A stretch of 64,000 nt of DNA, taken from Deltaproteobacteria bacterium. GTDB lineage: Bacteria; Myxococcota_A; Polyangia; Nannocystales; Nannocystaceae. How positions within the stretch are numbered: position 1 is the first letter of the stretch; every line of letters begins with the position of its first letter. The notes below the pieces were generated by a model. It saw only the letters and a program-made list of their open reading frames with translations, made no database searches and was not told where the DNA came from. The DNA is taken from positions 1,550,001 through 1,614,000 of the forward strand of contig JADJEE010000002.1 in the NCBI GenBank assembly GCA_016709225.1, given 5' to 3'. A program made the translations under genes and the position numbers. Shown here piece after piece: positions 8,922 to 18,249 of the stretch.

Positions 8922-9304
8922 GCGTGGTGCCGAGATGCGTCGGCACCCCAGATGTAACAGCCTGCCAGCGTAACGCCGCGTTGCCTAGCGCGACCCGCCC
9001 CCCGAGGCGCCCACGCGAAGGGCTTTGGCCCACGCGGCGGCACATGTCGTACGCACGCTCCGGCAGATCGTGCGTGACGCAGCAGCCCGATCACCGCGGC
9101 GATTGGGACGCGATGCCCCGCAGCGCCTACGGCAATCGAGTGCCGTCGCGTCGATCGTGATCGATGGGACACAAGTGATGCACGACGAGCCTCGCGGCGA
9201 TCGCGGCGACGCGGGCGCGCGGGCACCTCGTCCGCTACGCCCGCTGGCCCGAGATCGGACGGGTCAGCGGCGTCGACTCCGACGCGGTGCCGTTGCCAGC
9301 AACG
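8922..9304. other. intergenic region upstream of the kinase gene
   Basis: A 383-bp stretch between the kinase start and the stop of the S4-domain gene. Open frames here have the composition of chance frames in GC-rich DNA and no recognisable domains. The promoter of the kinase gene should lie in the left part. No clear promoter or strong hairpin was identified. Confidence 0.4.
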
Positions 9305-9676
9305 CTAGTGGCCGCGCAGCTTCTGGATCTGTCGCAGGTCGCGCTTGCTGGGTCGGCCGACGCCGCGCTCGCGCGTCACCACCGGCTCCTCGCGTGGCGG
9401 TGGCGGTGGCGAGTGGTCGACGTAGAGCGTGCGAGCCTGCTCTGCGGGGCCGCGTCGGTCCGACAACGCGACGACCTCGAACACCCGCAGCCCGCCCTCG
9501 GTCTTCGCTTCGACCCGATCGCCCACCCTCACGCTCTTGGCCGGCTTCGCCGAGTTGCCGTTGAGCTTCACGTGGCCGGCGTCGCAGGCCTCCGCGGCGA
9601 TCGACCGGGTCTTGAAGCAACGCGCGGCCCACAGCCACTTGTCGAGCCGCACCTCCGCCATCGTCGGCGCATTCAT
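9305..9676 (-). CDS. S4-domain RNA-binding protein, Hsp15-like
   Basis: Protein of 123 residues with an S4 RNA-binding domain at about residues 7-70: RLDKWLWAARCFKTRS followed by the VKLNG and VRVGDRV motifs of the HslR/Hsp15 family. Hsp15 binds 50S subunits carrying stalled nascent chains after heat stress; that role is assumed from the family. The C-terminal tail is basic. The start at 9676 is preferred over ATG 9661 because it overlaps the stop of the RND gene (ATGA), implying translational coupling. An Hsp15 homologue coupled to an efflux pump is an odd partnership. Confidence 0.85.
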   Translation of the reverse strand: MNAPTMAEVRLDKWLWAARCFKTRSIAAEACDAGHVKLNGNSAKPAKSVRVGDRVEAKTEGGLRVFEVVALSDRRGPAEQARTLYVDHSPPPPPREEPVVTRERGVGRPSKRDLRQIQKLRGH

Positions 9677-12600
9677 CGACGCCGCGCCCCCGCGAACCGG
9701 CGCCAGCCGCGACGCACGCCGAGCGCACTGTCTTCGATGGTCGCGTACGCCGCGGGCAGGAACACCAGCGTGATGAGCGTGCTGGTCAGCAACCCGCCGG
9801 TGATGACGATCGCGATCGCATGGTAGTAGACGCCAGCGAGGGTCGGGTGGTGGATGAGCATCGGCACCAGGCCGAGGATCGTCGTCGTCACGGTCATGAG
9901 GATCGGTCGCAGGCGATCGCGCCCCGCGGCCTGCAGCGCCTCGGCGCGCGCGATCCCGCCGGCGCGCAGCGAGGTTGCGCGATCGATCAGCATGATGCCG
10001 TTGTTCACCACCACGCCCACGAGGATGAAGAGCCCGACGATCGCGGTGGCGTCGACGGTCGTCTGCGTGAGCCATAGCGCCCACGGAGCCCCGAACGCGC
10101 CCAGCAGGCACGTCACGAGGATGCCCGCCGGTTGCAGGTAGCTCTCGAACAACGAGGCCATCACCGCGTACACCAGCAAGAGGCACAGCCCGAGGTTCAC
10201 GAGCATGTCGTTGTTGGCCTCGCGTTGGCCTCGCCACTGGGTGCCGCGGCCCCAGCCGTAGCCGGGTGGGAACACGAAGTCGGCCATCGCGGCGCTGACG
10301 AGCTCGAAGTTGGCCTTCGGATCGGCGTTGAAGAAGCGCACCTGCAGGCGCACCTCGGTCTGTCGATCGACGCGCTGGATCCACCATGGCCGTCGCTCGA
10401 ACTCGATCTCACTGACCGCGCCCAGCGGGATCTCCCCGCCGGCCGGCAACGGCAGTCGCAGGTCGCGGACGTCTTCGATGCCCGGGCCCTTCTCGCCCTC
10501 GCCCGCCGCCGACATCCGCAGGCGCAGCTCGCCGCGCTCGCCCCGGACGCGTCCGAGCGGCATGCCCTGGAACGCCAGCGACACCCGCGACGCCACGTCG
10601 TCGGCCGACAATCCCAGTGCGCGAAGGTGATCGCCGTCGAGCACGACGTGGAGCTCGCGCGCGCCGTCGGTGTACGGCGTGGTCACGAGGTCGAAACCGC
10701 CGGCGTCGGGCGCGTTGGCGTCGCCCTTGGCGAGCGTGCGCTCGAGGTGTGCGGAGACCTGCTGCGACAGCGTCATCAGCGTCGCCATGTTGTCGCCCTT
10801 GATCGCGAACTCGACGACGTTGCGATCGGTGTTGTCGCGCCAGCTGAACTCGGACTCGTTCACCCGATAGCGGACGCCGACCTGCTCGGGTAGCGCCTGC
10901 CGCACGCGGGTTTCGAACTCGGCCATCTCCAGCTCGCTCTCGAACGCGTCACGCGGGTACACGCGGCACGAGCTGCGGTGATCGCCGTAGGAGCACGAGA
11001 CCGACTCGACGCCGAGCGTGTCGCGGGCCGCCAGCAACGCCTCCTCGAGCACGACGACGTGGTGCTCGATCTTCTCGAAGTTGCGGCTGCCGCTGAACTC
11101 GAGCCGGATCGGCAGGTGGTCGGGCTTGATGTCGGCACGGCCGAGCTTGAGCTCGAGCTTGCTCGCCGGGTATGCCGCCGAGGCCGCCAGCACCACGCCG
11201 AGCAGCAGCGTCAGCTTGGGCCAGCGCAGCGTGCGAGCGATGAGCCACGCGTAGCCACGGGTGAAGAGCCCCAGGACCGGGTGATGCGTGGGCCTGGTCG
11301 AGGGCCGCACCAGGCGGCCGAGCAGCAGCGGCACCGAGGTCTGGCTCACGAACAGGCTCGCGACCAGACCGATCGCCAGCGTGGTGCCGAGCGGTCGCAG
11401 ATAGGTGCTGAGCTCGTCGGCCGGGTCGTTGACGATGAGCGGCACGAACACGATCACGGTCGACAGCGTCGATGCCATGGTCGCGAAGCCGACCTCGCGG
11501 GCGCCGCGTCGAGCGGCCTCGAGCTGCGACAACCCGGTACGGGCCTGGGCCGCGATGGCCTCGACGATGACGACCGCGTTGTCGATCAGCATCCCGACCC
11601 CGAGCACCAGCCCGAGCAGCACCACGCAGTTGAGCTCCTCACCGCGCATGAACAGCACGGCGCCGGCGGCCAGCACCGACAACGGCACCGAGACCGCCGC
11701 CGCGACGGTGGTGCGCAAGCGGTGGAGGAACAGGAACAGCACCGCCATCGCCAGCAGACCGCCGTAGATGCCGCTGTCGCGCAGGTCCGCCAGGGTCTTG
11801 AGGATGATCTGCCCCTGATCGCGAACGACGAGCACCTCGATGCCATCGAGCGCAGGGTCGGCGTGCAGCTCGTCGATCACGCGCGCCACGGCGCGCGAAA
11901 CCTCGACCACGCTGGCGCCGGCGGCCGCGAAGACCTCGAGGTTCACCGCACGGCGCCCGTTGAGCCGCTTGGCGTTGCGGTTCTCCTCGGGGTGCACGCG
12001 GACCCTCGCGACCTCGCCGAGCGCGGCGAAGCGAGCGTCATCGCCGGTCTCGGTGTCGACCACGGTCGCGCCCGCGGTCGTGACCGCGCCGGGGATGCCG
12101 CCCTCGGTGGCCGCCGCTTCGGCCGCAGCTTCGGTCGCGGCGACGGCCATCGCCTGCGCCGCGTCGGCGCCCCGTCGCAGCGGCAGCGCCGCGAAGCGCC
12201 CCGGCTCGGCCGGCGCCGACGGGCTGCGCACGCCGGCGTCGCGCGTGGTCTGCCGCACCACGCCCATGCTGTGGCCCTGTCGCGCGTCGCGAACCGCAGC
12301 GCCGAGCTCCGCCAGCGACACCCCGGTGCGGTGCACCGCCTCGAGATCGACCGCGATCTCCAGCTCGTGGGGCGACACGCCGTCGAGCTCGATGCGCGCA
12401 ACGCCGTCGATGCGCTCGAGCGCCCGCACGATGCGCTCCTCGATCAGATAGTAGTCCTGCGACAGGTCGGTGCCGGACGACAGTCGCACCTCCATGATCG
12501 GATCGTCGGCGTTGGTGTAGCTGCCGATCTCGATGTTGGTGACGAACTCCGGCAGCTCGCCGCGCACCCGATCGATGCGGTCGCGCAGCTCGAGCTTGCG

Positions 12601-12918
12601 CGCGTCGGCGTCCTCGCCGGGCTGGAACTCGAGGTTCATCCGCACACCCCAGCCACCCGACCCGACCTGCGTGCGCGCGACCCCACGCAGGCCCGCGACC
12701 GCCTCCTCGAGCGGACGAATGAGCTCGCGCTCGAGCACCTCGGGGCTGGTGCGCGCGATGTCGACGCGCACGTACGCGCGCGCGGCCTGCTCGCGCGGCA
12801 GGAACGACAGCGGCATGCGCGACAACCCGATGAGGCCCAGCAACACCACCGCCACGAGCGCCATGCCGACGGTGACCGGTCGCGAGAGCGCGAGATCGGA
12901 GGGGCTCCACTTCGGCAT
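9673..12918 (-). CDS. RND-family efflux transporter (AcrB/HAE1-like)
   Basis: Inner-membrane proton-driven exporter of 1,081 residues, near the usual RND length. The start at 12918 gives the usual cytoplasmic N-terminus (SDLALSRPVTVGMALV) leading into helix 1. The helix 4 motif GMLIDNAVVIVEA keeps one Asp, the HAE1/SwrC pattern. Helix 10-12 motifs (VGVVVNNGIMLIDRA, RLRPILMT) are present. An Ala- and Thr-rich insertion at about residues 225-300 of the first periplasmic loop is unusual. No membrane-fusion or TolC gene is adjacent on this strand. The gene diverges from a TetR regulator that probably controls it. Confidence 0.9.
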   Translation of the reverse strand: MPKWSPSDLALSRPVTVGMALVAVVLLGLIGLSRMPLSFLPREQAARAYVRVDIARTSPEVLERELIRPLEEAVAGLRGVARTQVGSGGWGVRMNLEFQPGEDADARKLELRDRIDRVRGELPEFVTNIEIGSYTNADDPIMEVRLSSGTDLSQDYYLIEERIVRALERIDGVARIELDGVSPHELEIAVDLEAVHRTGVSLAELGAAVRDARQGHSMGVVRQTTRDAGVRSPSAPAEPGRFAALPLRRGADAAQAMAVAATEAAAEAAATEGGIPGAVTTAGATVVDTETGDDARFAALGEVARVRVHPEENRNAKRLNGRRAVNLEVFAAAGASVVEVSRAVARVIDELHADPALDGIEVLVVRDQGQIILKTLADLRDSGIYGGLLAMAVLFLFLHRLRTTVAAAVSVPLSVLAAGAVLFMRGEELNCVVLLGLVLGVGMLIDNAVVIVEAIAAQARTGLSQLEAARRGAREVGFATMASTLSTVIVFVPLIVNDPADELSTYLRPLGTTLAIGLVASLFVSQTSVPLLLGRLVRPSTRPTHHPVLGLFTRGYAWLIARTLRWPKLTLLLGVVLAASAAYPASKLELKLGRADIKPDHLPIRLEFSGSRNFEKIEHHVVVLEEALLAARDTLGVESVSCSYGDHRSSCRVYPRDAFESELEMAEFETRVRQALPEQVGVRYRVNESEFSWRDNTDRNVVEFAIKGDNMATLMTLSQQVSAHLERTLAKGDANAPDAGGFDLVTTPYTDGARELHVVLDGDHLRALGLSADDVASRVSLAFQGMPLGRVRGERGELRLRMSAAGEGEKGPGIEDVRDLRLPLPAGGEIPLGAVSEIEFERRPWWIQRVDRQTEVRLQVRFFNADPKANFELVSAAMADFVFPPGYGWGRGTQWRGQREANNDMLVNLGLCLLLVYAVMASLFESYLQPAGILVTCLLGAFGAPWALWLTQTTVDATAIVGLFILVGVVVNNGIMLIDRATSLRAGGIARAEALQAAGRDRLRPILMTVTTTILGLVPMLIHHPTLAGVYYHAIAIVITGGLLTSTLITLVFLPAAYATIEDSALGVRRGWRRFAGARRR

Positions 12919-13041
12919 CGTCGCGGCGTCAGCATACCTGCTTGGCCGACGATGGGGGTGCGCCGACGGGCGTGCGTGCGTGCTGGTCGGCGCCGACCGC
13001 AACCGGCGCCCACGGGCCCGAGGAGGCACCTCCCATCGGTT

Positions 13042-13065
13042 TGACTAATTTGAACAAATGAGTCA
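13042..13065. promoter_or_regulatory. palindromic operator, probable TetR binding site, with overlapping promoter
   Basis: A 24-bp near-perfect palindrome with arms TGACT-A-ATTTG and CAAAT-G-AGTCA around a 2-bp centre; only one arm position mismatches. It is strikingly AT-rich for this genome and lies between the RND and TetR starts. TTGACT at 13041-13046 is followed after 17 bp by CATATC at 13064-13069, a plausible promoter reading toward the TetR gene, so regulator binding would block it. The palindrome also covers the ATG at 13058. Confidence 0.7.
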
Positions 13066-13788
13066 TATCAGTTCTGTGAGCACGCCCGCCCGCGGCCCCC
13101 GCGACCCTTCGCGGCGGCGTCGAATCCTCGACGCCGCGAAAGCCGAGTTCACGCGCAGTGGCTTCAAGGGCACCAACCTCGACGCGATCGCACAGGCGGC
13201 GGGCTGCGCCAAGGGTGCGCTCTACCTCGAGTTCCCGGACAAGCGCACGCTGCTGCGCGAGCTCGTGCTCGAGGTGTTTGCGGGCATCCGCGCGCGCTAC
13301 GAACAGGAGGTGGTGTCGCGCGGCTCGCCGCTGCAGCGCATCGTGGGGACCCTGGCGTTCGCATTCCGCGAGATGCTCCGCGAGCCGCTGTTCGCCAAGC
13401 TCATGCGCGAGGATCCCGAGCTGCGGGAGCTGCTGGTGACGGACCCGGTGCAGGCCGCGGCGGCGGCGAAGGTCGAGATCGATCAGATCGCGGGCTGGGT
13501 CGATGAAGGCATCGCCCGCGGCGAGATCCGCCCCGACGTCGACCGCGACGCCATCCCGTACGTACTCGGTGTGCTGCGCTTCTCGCCGCAGCACCTCGGC
13601 CTCATCACCGAGCTGGGTCTGTTCTCGGGCGAGCGCACGCTCGCGACCATCGTCGAGCTGTTCGAACGCGGTCTCGCGGCGCGGCCGGGGCACGACACGC
13701 CGCGACACGGCACCGCCGCTGGCGCAGCCGTGAGCCCGCGCTCCGCCAAGCCCACCCGCAAGACCACCCGCACCCGCACGAGGACCCG

Positions 13789-13792
<4 letters not shown>
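13058..13792 (+). CDS. TetR/AcrR-family transcriptional regulator
   Basis: Protein of 244 residues. The TetR DNA-binding domain lies at about residues 18-65: RRRRILDAAKAEFTRSGF, then TNLDAIAQAAG and the conserved LYLEFPDKRTLL recognition-helix region. The ligand domain follows, and the last 35 residues are an Arg/Thr-rich tail. It is divergent from the RND pump and first in an array of exporter genes, so it probably represses one or both directions. The start is uncertain: ATG 13058 lies inside the operator, while in-frame GTG 13076 sits 7 bp after the proposed -10 box and would give a leaderless message. Confidence 0.88.
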
Positions 13793-14528
<736 letters not shown>

Positions 14529-14532
<4 letters not shown>

Positions 14533-15302
14533 CACGGCTACAGTGGCTCGATCTGCGCGCAACGCTGCGCGAGCGCAAGACCTGGCTCGCGGCCGCGATG
14601 TTGCTGTACGCGGTGGTCTCGATCCCGGTGCTGTTCGAGCGCCCCCCGCCGCACGTGCTCGCCGCCGTCCAGGCATGGTTCGCCAGCGACGACCCATTCG
14701 CGCTGTTCATGTACCTCTGGATCGATCTCGTGATGAACAAGGCCATCGCGTTCTTGCCGGTCGTGATGGCCAGCGGTGTGGTGCTGCGCGAGCGCGATCT
14801 GGGCTCGCTGGTGCTGGTGGCGTCGAAGCCCATCGGCATGTCGCGCTACTTCGTGCTGCGCGCGATGTCGGCGTGCCTCGCGATGGCGATCCTCTATATC
14901 GCGACCCAGCTGCTCGGCGCGCTGTGGTTCAGCGTGCAGGTGGCGGGCTTCCACGCGCGCCCGTTCCTGCTGGCGATGGTGCCCAACCTGTTCGCGGCCA
15001 CCTTCGCGACCGCACTCGCGGCCGCCTGCGCCGCGTGGGTGCGTCGGCGCGTGGCTGCGGCCCTGGTCGCGCTCGGCATCACCACCACGTTGGTGGGCAT
15101 GGCGTTGGTCGGCTACTACCAGCCGGCCTGGCGCGCATGGGCGAACCTCAACCCCATCGCGGTCGGAGCCTCGGCACTCGGGCGGCTCGATCACCTCGAT
15201 GTACTCGGTACGCTGGTGCCGGCGGGCACGCTCGTGCTCGCGACCGCGGCGATGTTGTGGATTGGTTCGATCGGCGCTCGACGACTGGCGGTGCTGTCGT
15301 GA
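14529..15302 (+). CDS. ABC-2-like permease subunit
   Basis: Integral membrane protein of 257 residues with about six hydrophobic segments, for example at residues 20-36, 70-90 and 118-140. The cytoplasmic motif ASGVVLRERDLGSLVLVASKP resembles the coupling region of NosY/ABC-2 permeases. The start overlaps the ATPase stop (ATGA). It probably forms a heterodimeric channel with the following gene. Confidence 0.75.
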
Positions 15303-16090
15303 GTGCCGGCCCCGCGTGGACTTACGTGCGGGCCGAGGCCGCGGCCACGCCTCGCCGTGCGGCAATCGGCGTCACGCTGGCGGCGGTGGGCGGGCTCGCG
15401 CTGTCGCACGCGGTGATTCCACACTTCCCCGACGCCGCCATCGGCCTGCTGCAACAGGGCTTCCGCCTGCGCACCCTCGGCGGCGTGATGCTCTTCAACG
15501 ACGTCGTCGCGATCTACTTCGCGGCGTTCTACGTCGGGCTCGCGGGCCTCGTCGAGGGCCTGGTGGTCGCGCGCGAGCAGCATCGACTCGAGCTCTTGCT
15601 GGCCAAGCCGGTGACGCCGCAGGGCTTCCTCGCCGCGCGTACGGGCACCGTGCTGCTCACCAGTGTGCTCGTCGGCGTCGCGGTCACGCTCGCGATGTTG
15701 GTCGCGCTCGCGGGCCACTTCGGCGACGGTGCCGAGATCTCGATCCTCGGCGCGCTCGGGGCGGGCCTGTTCGTCACCGCGATCGCGCTGGTCCAGCTGG
15801 CCGCGCTCGAGTCGCTGTTGGTCCGCATGCGCGAGAGCTTCTTCGCGCTGCTCGCCGGCTCGGCGGTCTGGCTCGCGACCGTGATGCCCTCGGCGGTGCT
15901 GCTCTACCGACCCGACCTGCTCGACCCGCGCCCGTGGCTCGCCGACGCCATCACCGTATCGAGCCTGGTCTGGCACGGAGCGCAGCTGGCGTGGCTGGGC
16001 CCGTGCGCGCTCGCGATGGCGGTCCCGTGCGCGATCGCATGCGTGTGGGCCGCGGGGCGCGTGCTGGCCCGCACCGACGTCGCTGCGTGA
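15299..16090 (+). CDS. ABC-2-like permease subunit
   Basis: Integral membrane protein of 263 residues, six predicted helices, with the coupling motif EQHRLELLLAKPV near residues 95-107 like that of the preceding permease. The GTG start at 15299 overlaps the previous stop. The pairing of two similar permeases with one ATPase suggests an exporter with a heterodimeric membrane part. Substrate unknown. Confidence 0.72.
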   Translation: MSAGPAWTYVRAEAAATPRRAAIGVTLAAVGGLALSHAVIPHFPDAAIGLLQQGFRLRTLGGVMLFNDVVAIYFAAFYVGLAGLVEGLVVAREQHRLELLLAKPVTPQGFLAARTGTVLLTSVLVGVAVTLAMLVALAGHFGDGAEISILGALGAGLFVTAIALVQLAALESLLVRMRESFFALLAGSAVWLATVMPSAVLLYRPDLLDPRPWLADAITVSSLVWHGAQLAWLGPCALAMAVPCAIACVWAAGRVLARTDVAA

Positions 16091-16219
16091 GGGGCTTCTG
16101 CGCGCTCCACCGCGGGTTTGGCCGGGGCACGACCCGCGCATCGCGGCCACGTCCGCGCAACCGCTTCACGCTGGGATTACGCGCCGTCGACCGACGGCGG
16201 CCCGACCGGGCGGCATGCT

Positions 16220-17518
16220 GTGGACGTGGGCGCCTCCGCACTCTCCGACTCCACCGCCGTCAGCCCTGCTCCACGACCGAGTCCGCAGGAGGTGCTCGAT
16301 CGCATCGGTGCCGGCAAGGGGCGCCGTCGCCGACGCGCGGTGGTGTGGTTGGTGGTGCTGCTCGTCATCGGTGGCGGCGGCTTCACGTGGTGGCGCCTAC
16401 GCAACGCGAAGCAGGTGCCGATCCAGTGGGAGACGGTCGCGGCCGACCGCGGTGACATCGAGATGCACGTGGTCGCGACCGGCTCGCTGCAGGCGCGCAG
16501 CACCGTGTCGGTCGGCGCCGAGATCTCGGGTCGCGTCGCGAGCGTCGAGGTCGACGTCAACGATCGCGTCACCAAGGGTCAAGTGCTCGTGCGGCTGGAC
16601 CCCATCACGGCCGCCAATGCGCTGGCCGAGGCCCAGGCCTCGCTCAAGTCGGCGAGCGCTGACTTGAGCCGCAGCAAGGCGGCGCTGAAGGAATCGGAGA
16701 GCCTCGAGCGCCGCGCCGACGCACTGGCCAAGCAAGGCCTGGTCTCGGTCGAAGAGAACGACGCCCAGCGCAGCGCGGCGACCCTGGCGAAGAGCGACGT
16801 CTCGCGTGCCACCGCGCAGGCGAGCCTGGCGAAGATCCGCGTCGATCAGGCCAAGACCGACCTCTCCAAGCTGGTCATCCTCTCGCCCATCGACGGCATC
16901 GTGATGTCGCGCGCGGTCGAGCCCGGCAACGCGCTGTCGGCATCGTTGGCGGCCCCCGAGCTGTTCACCATCGCCGAGGACCTGTCGAAGATGGAGCTCG
17001 CGCTGCCGATCAACGAGGCCGACGTCGCGCGGGTGCGGGCGGGCCAGCAGGCGACGTTCGAGGTCGACGCGTGGCCGGACCGCACCTTCACCGCGAGTGT
17101 CCGGGAGGTCTCGTTCGCACCGCTGGTCACCAACAACGTCGTCACCTACAACGCGATCCTCGACGTCGACAACGCCGACCTCGCGCTGCGTCCGGGCATG
17201 ACCGCGAGCGCGACCATCGTGTCGGACACGCGCAAGGCGGTGCTGCGCGTGCCCAACGGCGCGCTGCGCTACACGCCGCAGCTTCCGACGCAGAACAAGG
17301 GCTTCAACCCGCTGGCGCCTCCGCGCATGCGCGGCATGGGCGGTGGTGGAGACAAGCCGCAGGCCCCCGGCGTCTGGGTGCTGCGTGACGGCGCGCCGGT
17401 GCGCGTGCGCGTGACCTTGGGCGCGAGCGATGGCGAGTACACCGAGGTCGAAGGCGGCGAGCTGGTCGACGACGACCCGATCGTGGTCGGTCAGAGCAGC
17501 GGCGGAGGCGGCCGATGA
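16220..17518 (+). CDS. macA: MacA-like periplasmic adaptor (membrane-fusion protein)
   Basis: HlyD/MacA-family adaptor of about 432 residues. A basic N-terminus precedes a single membrane anchor (about residues 40-60). It is followed by the lipoyl half-motifs (GRVASVEVDVNDRVTKGQVLVRLD), a coiled-coil hairpin at about 140-220 rich in Ala, Lys and Ser, the second lipoyl half (LVILSPIDGIVMSRAVEPG) and the beta-barrel domain. A Gly/Met-rich loop (PPRMRGMGGGG) near the C-terminus is unusual. The start is uncertain; GTG 16220 or 16226 gives a short cytoplasmic tail. The stop overlaps the MacB ATPase start. It should link MacB to an outer-membrane channel, which is not encoded nearby. Confidence 0.85.
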   Translation: MDVGASALSDSTAVSPAPRPSPQEVLDRIGAGKGRRRRRAVVWLVVLLVIGGGGFTWWRLRNAKQVPIQWETVAADRGDIEMHVVATGSLQARSTVSVGAEISGRVASVEVDVNDRVTKGQVLVRLDPITAANALAEAQASLKSASADLSRSKAALKESESLERRADALAKQGLVSVEENDAQRSAATLAKSDVSRATAQASLAKIRVDQAKTDLSKLVILSPIDGIVMSRAVEPGNALSASLAAPELFTIAEDLSKMELALPINEADVARVRAGQQATFEVDAWPDRTFTASVREVSFAPLVTNNVVTYNAILDVDNADLALRPGMTASATIVSDTRKAVLRVPNGALRYTPQLPTQNKGFNPLAPPRMRGMGGGGDKPQAPGVWVLRDGAPVRVRVTLGASDGEYTEVEGGELVDDDPIVVGQSSGGGGR

Positions 17519-18249
17519 GCGCGCAACCGGTGGTGAGTCTGGTCGGTGACCCGCCGGCGCTGCTGCAGCTGGTCGACGTGCGGCGGATCTACGGCGAGGG
17601 CGAGTCCGAGGTGCGTGCACTCGACGGCGTCGACCTCGAGATCGACCAAGGCGAGTTCGTGATGGTCATGGGCTCGAGTGGCTCGGGCAAGTCGACCTGC
17701 ATGAACCTGCTGGGCTGCCTCGACAAGCCCACCGGCGGCAGCTACCGCTTCGCGGGGGTCGACATCGGCGGGCTCGATCGTGACGCGCTGGCGCTGTTGC
17801 GGCGCCACTATCTCGGCTTCGTGTTCCAGAGCTTCAACCTGCTGCCGCGCACGTCGGCGGTCGAGCAGGTCGAGCTGCCGCTGGTGTACCGCGGCGTCGG
17901 AGCCCGCAAGCGCCGCGCAGCAGCCCTCGGTGCGCTCGAGCGCGTGGGCCTGGCAACCCGCGCCGAGCACACCCCCGCCGAGCTCTCGGGCGGTCAGCAG
18001 CAGCGCGTCGCGATCGCGCGGGCGATCGTCACCGAGCCGGTGGTGCTGTTCGCCGACGAGCCCACCGGCAACCTCGACACCGAGACCACCCATGACGTCA
18101 TGCGCCTGCTGGGCGAGCTCAACCGCAAGCTCGGCATCACCATCGTCATGGTCACGCACGAGCCCGAGCTCATCGCATACGCATCGCGCGTGATCACGTT
18201 CCGTGACGGTCGCGTGCTGACCGACGAACGAAAGGCGGCCGCGTCGTGA
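17515..18249 (+). CDS. MacB-type ABC ATPase
   Basis: ATPase of 244 residues of the MacB/LolD type. Walker A GSSGSGKS at 53-60, Q-loop FVFQSFNLL, signature LSGGQQ at 157-162, Walker B VVLFADEP at 176-183, followed by TGNLD. MacB is usually one fused polypeptide; here ATPase and permease are separate genes, as in many such systems. It overlaps both the adaptor and permease genes by 4 nt. Confidence 0.9.
   Translation: MSAQPVVSLVGDPPALLQLVDVRRIYGEGESEVRALDGVDLEIDQGEFVMVMGSSGSGKSTCMNLLGCLDKPTGGSYRFAGVDIGGLDRDALALLRRHYLGFVFQSFNLLPRTSAVEQVELPLVYRGVGARKRRAAALGALERVGLATRAEHTPAELSGGQQQRVAIARAIVTEPVVLFADEPTGNLDTETTHDVMRLLGELNRKLGITIVMVTHEPELIAYASRVITFRDGRVLTDERKAAAS

Noticed and set aside
11000..13040. 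Long plus-strand open frame (688 codons) antisense to the RND pump
   Set aside because: It is Arg/Gln/His-rich with no domain and is the expected shadow of a GC-rich gene; similar shadows occur opposite most large genes here.
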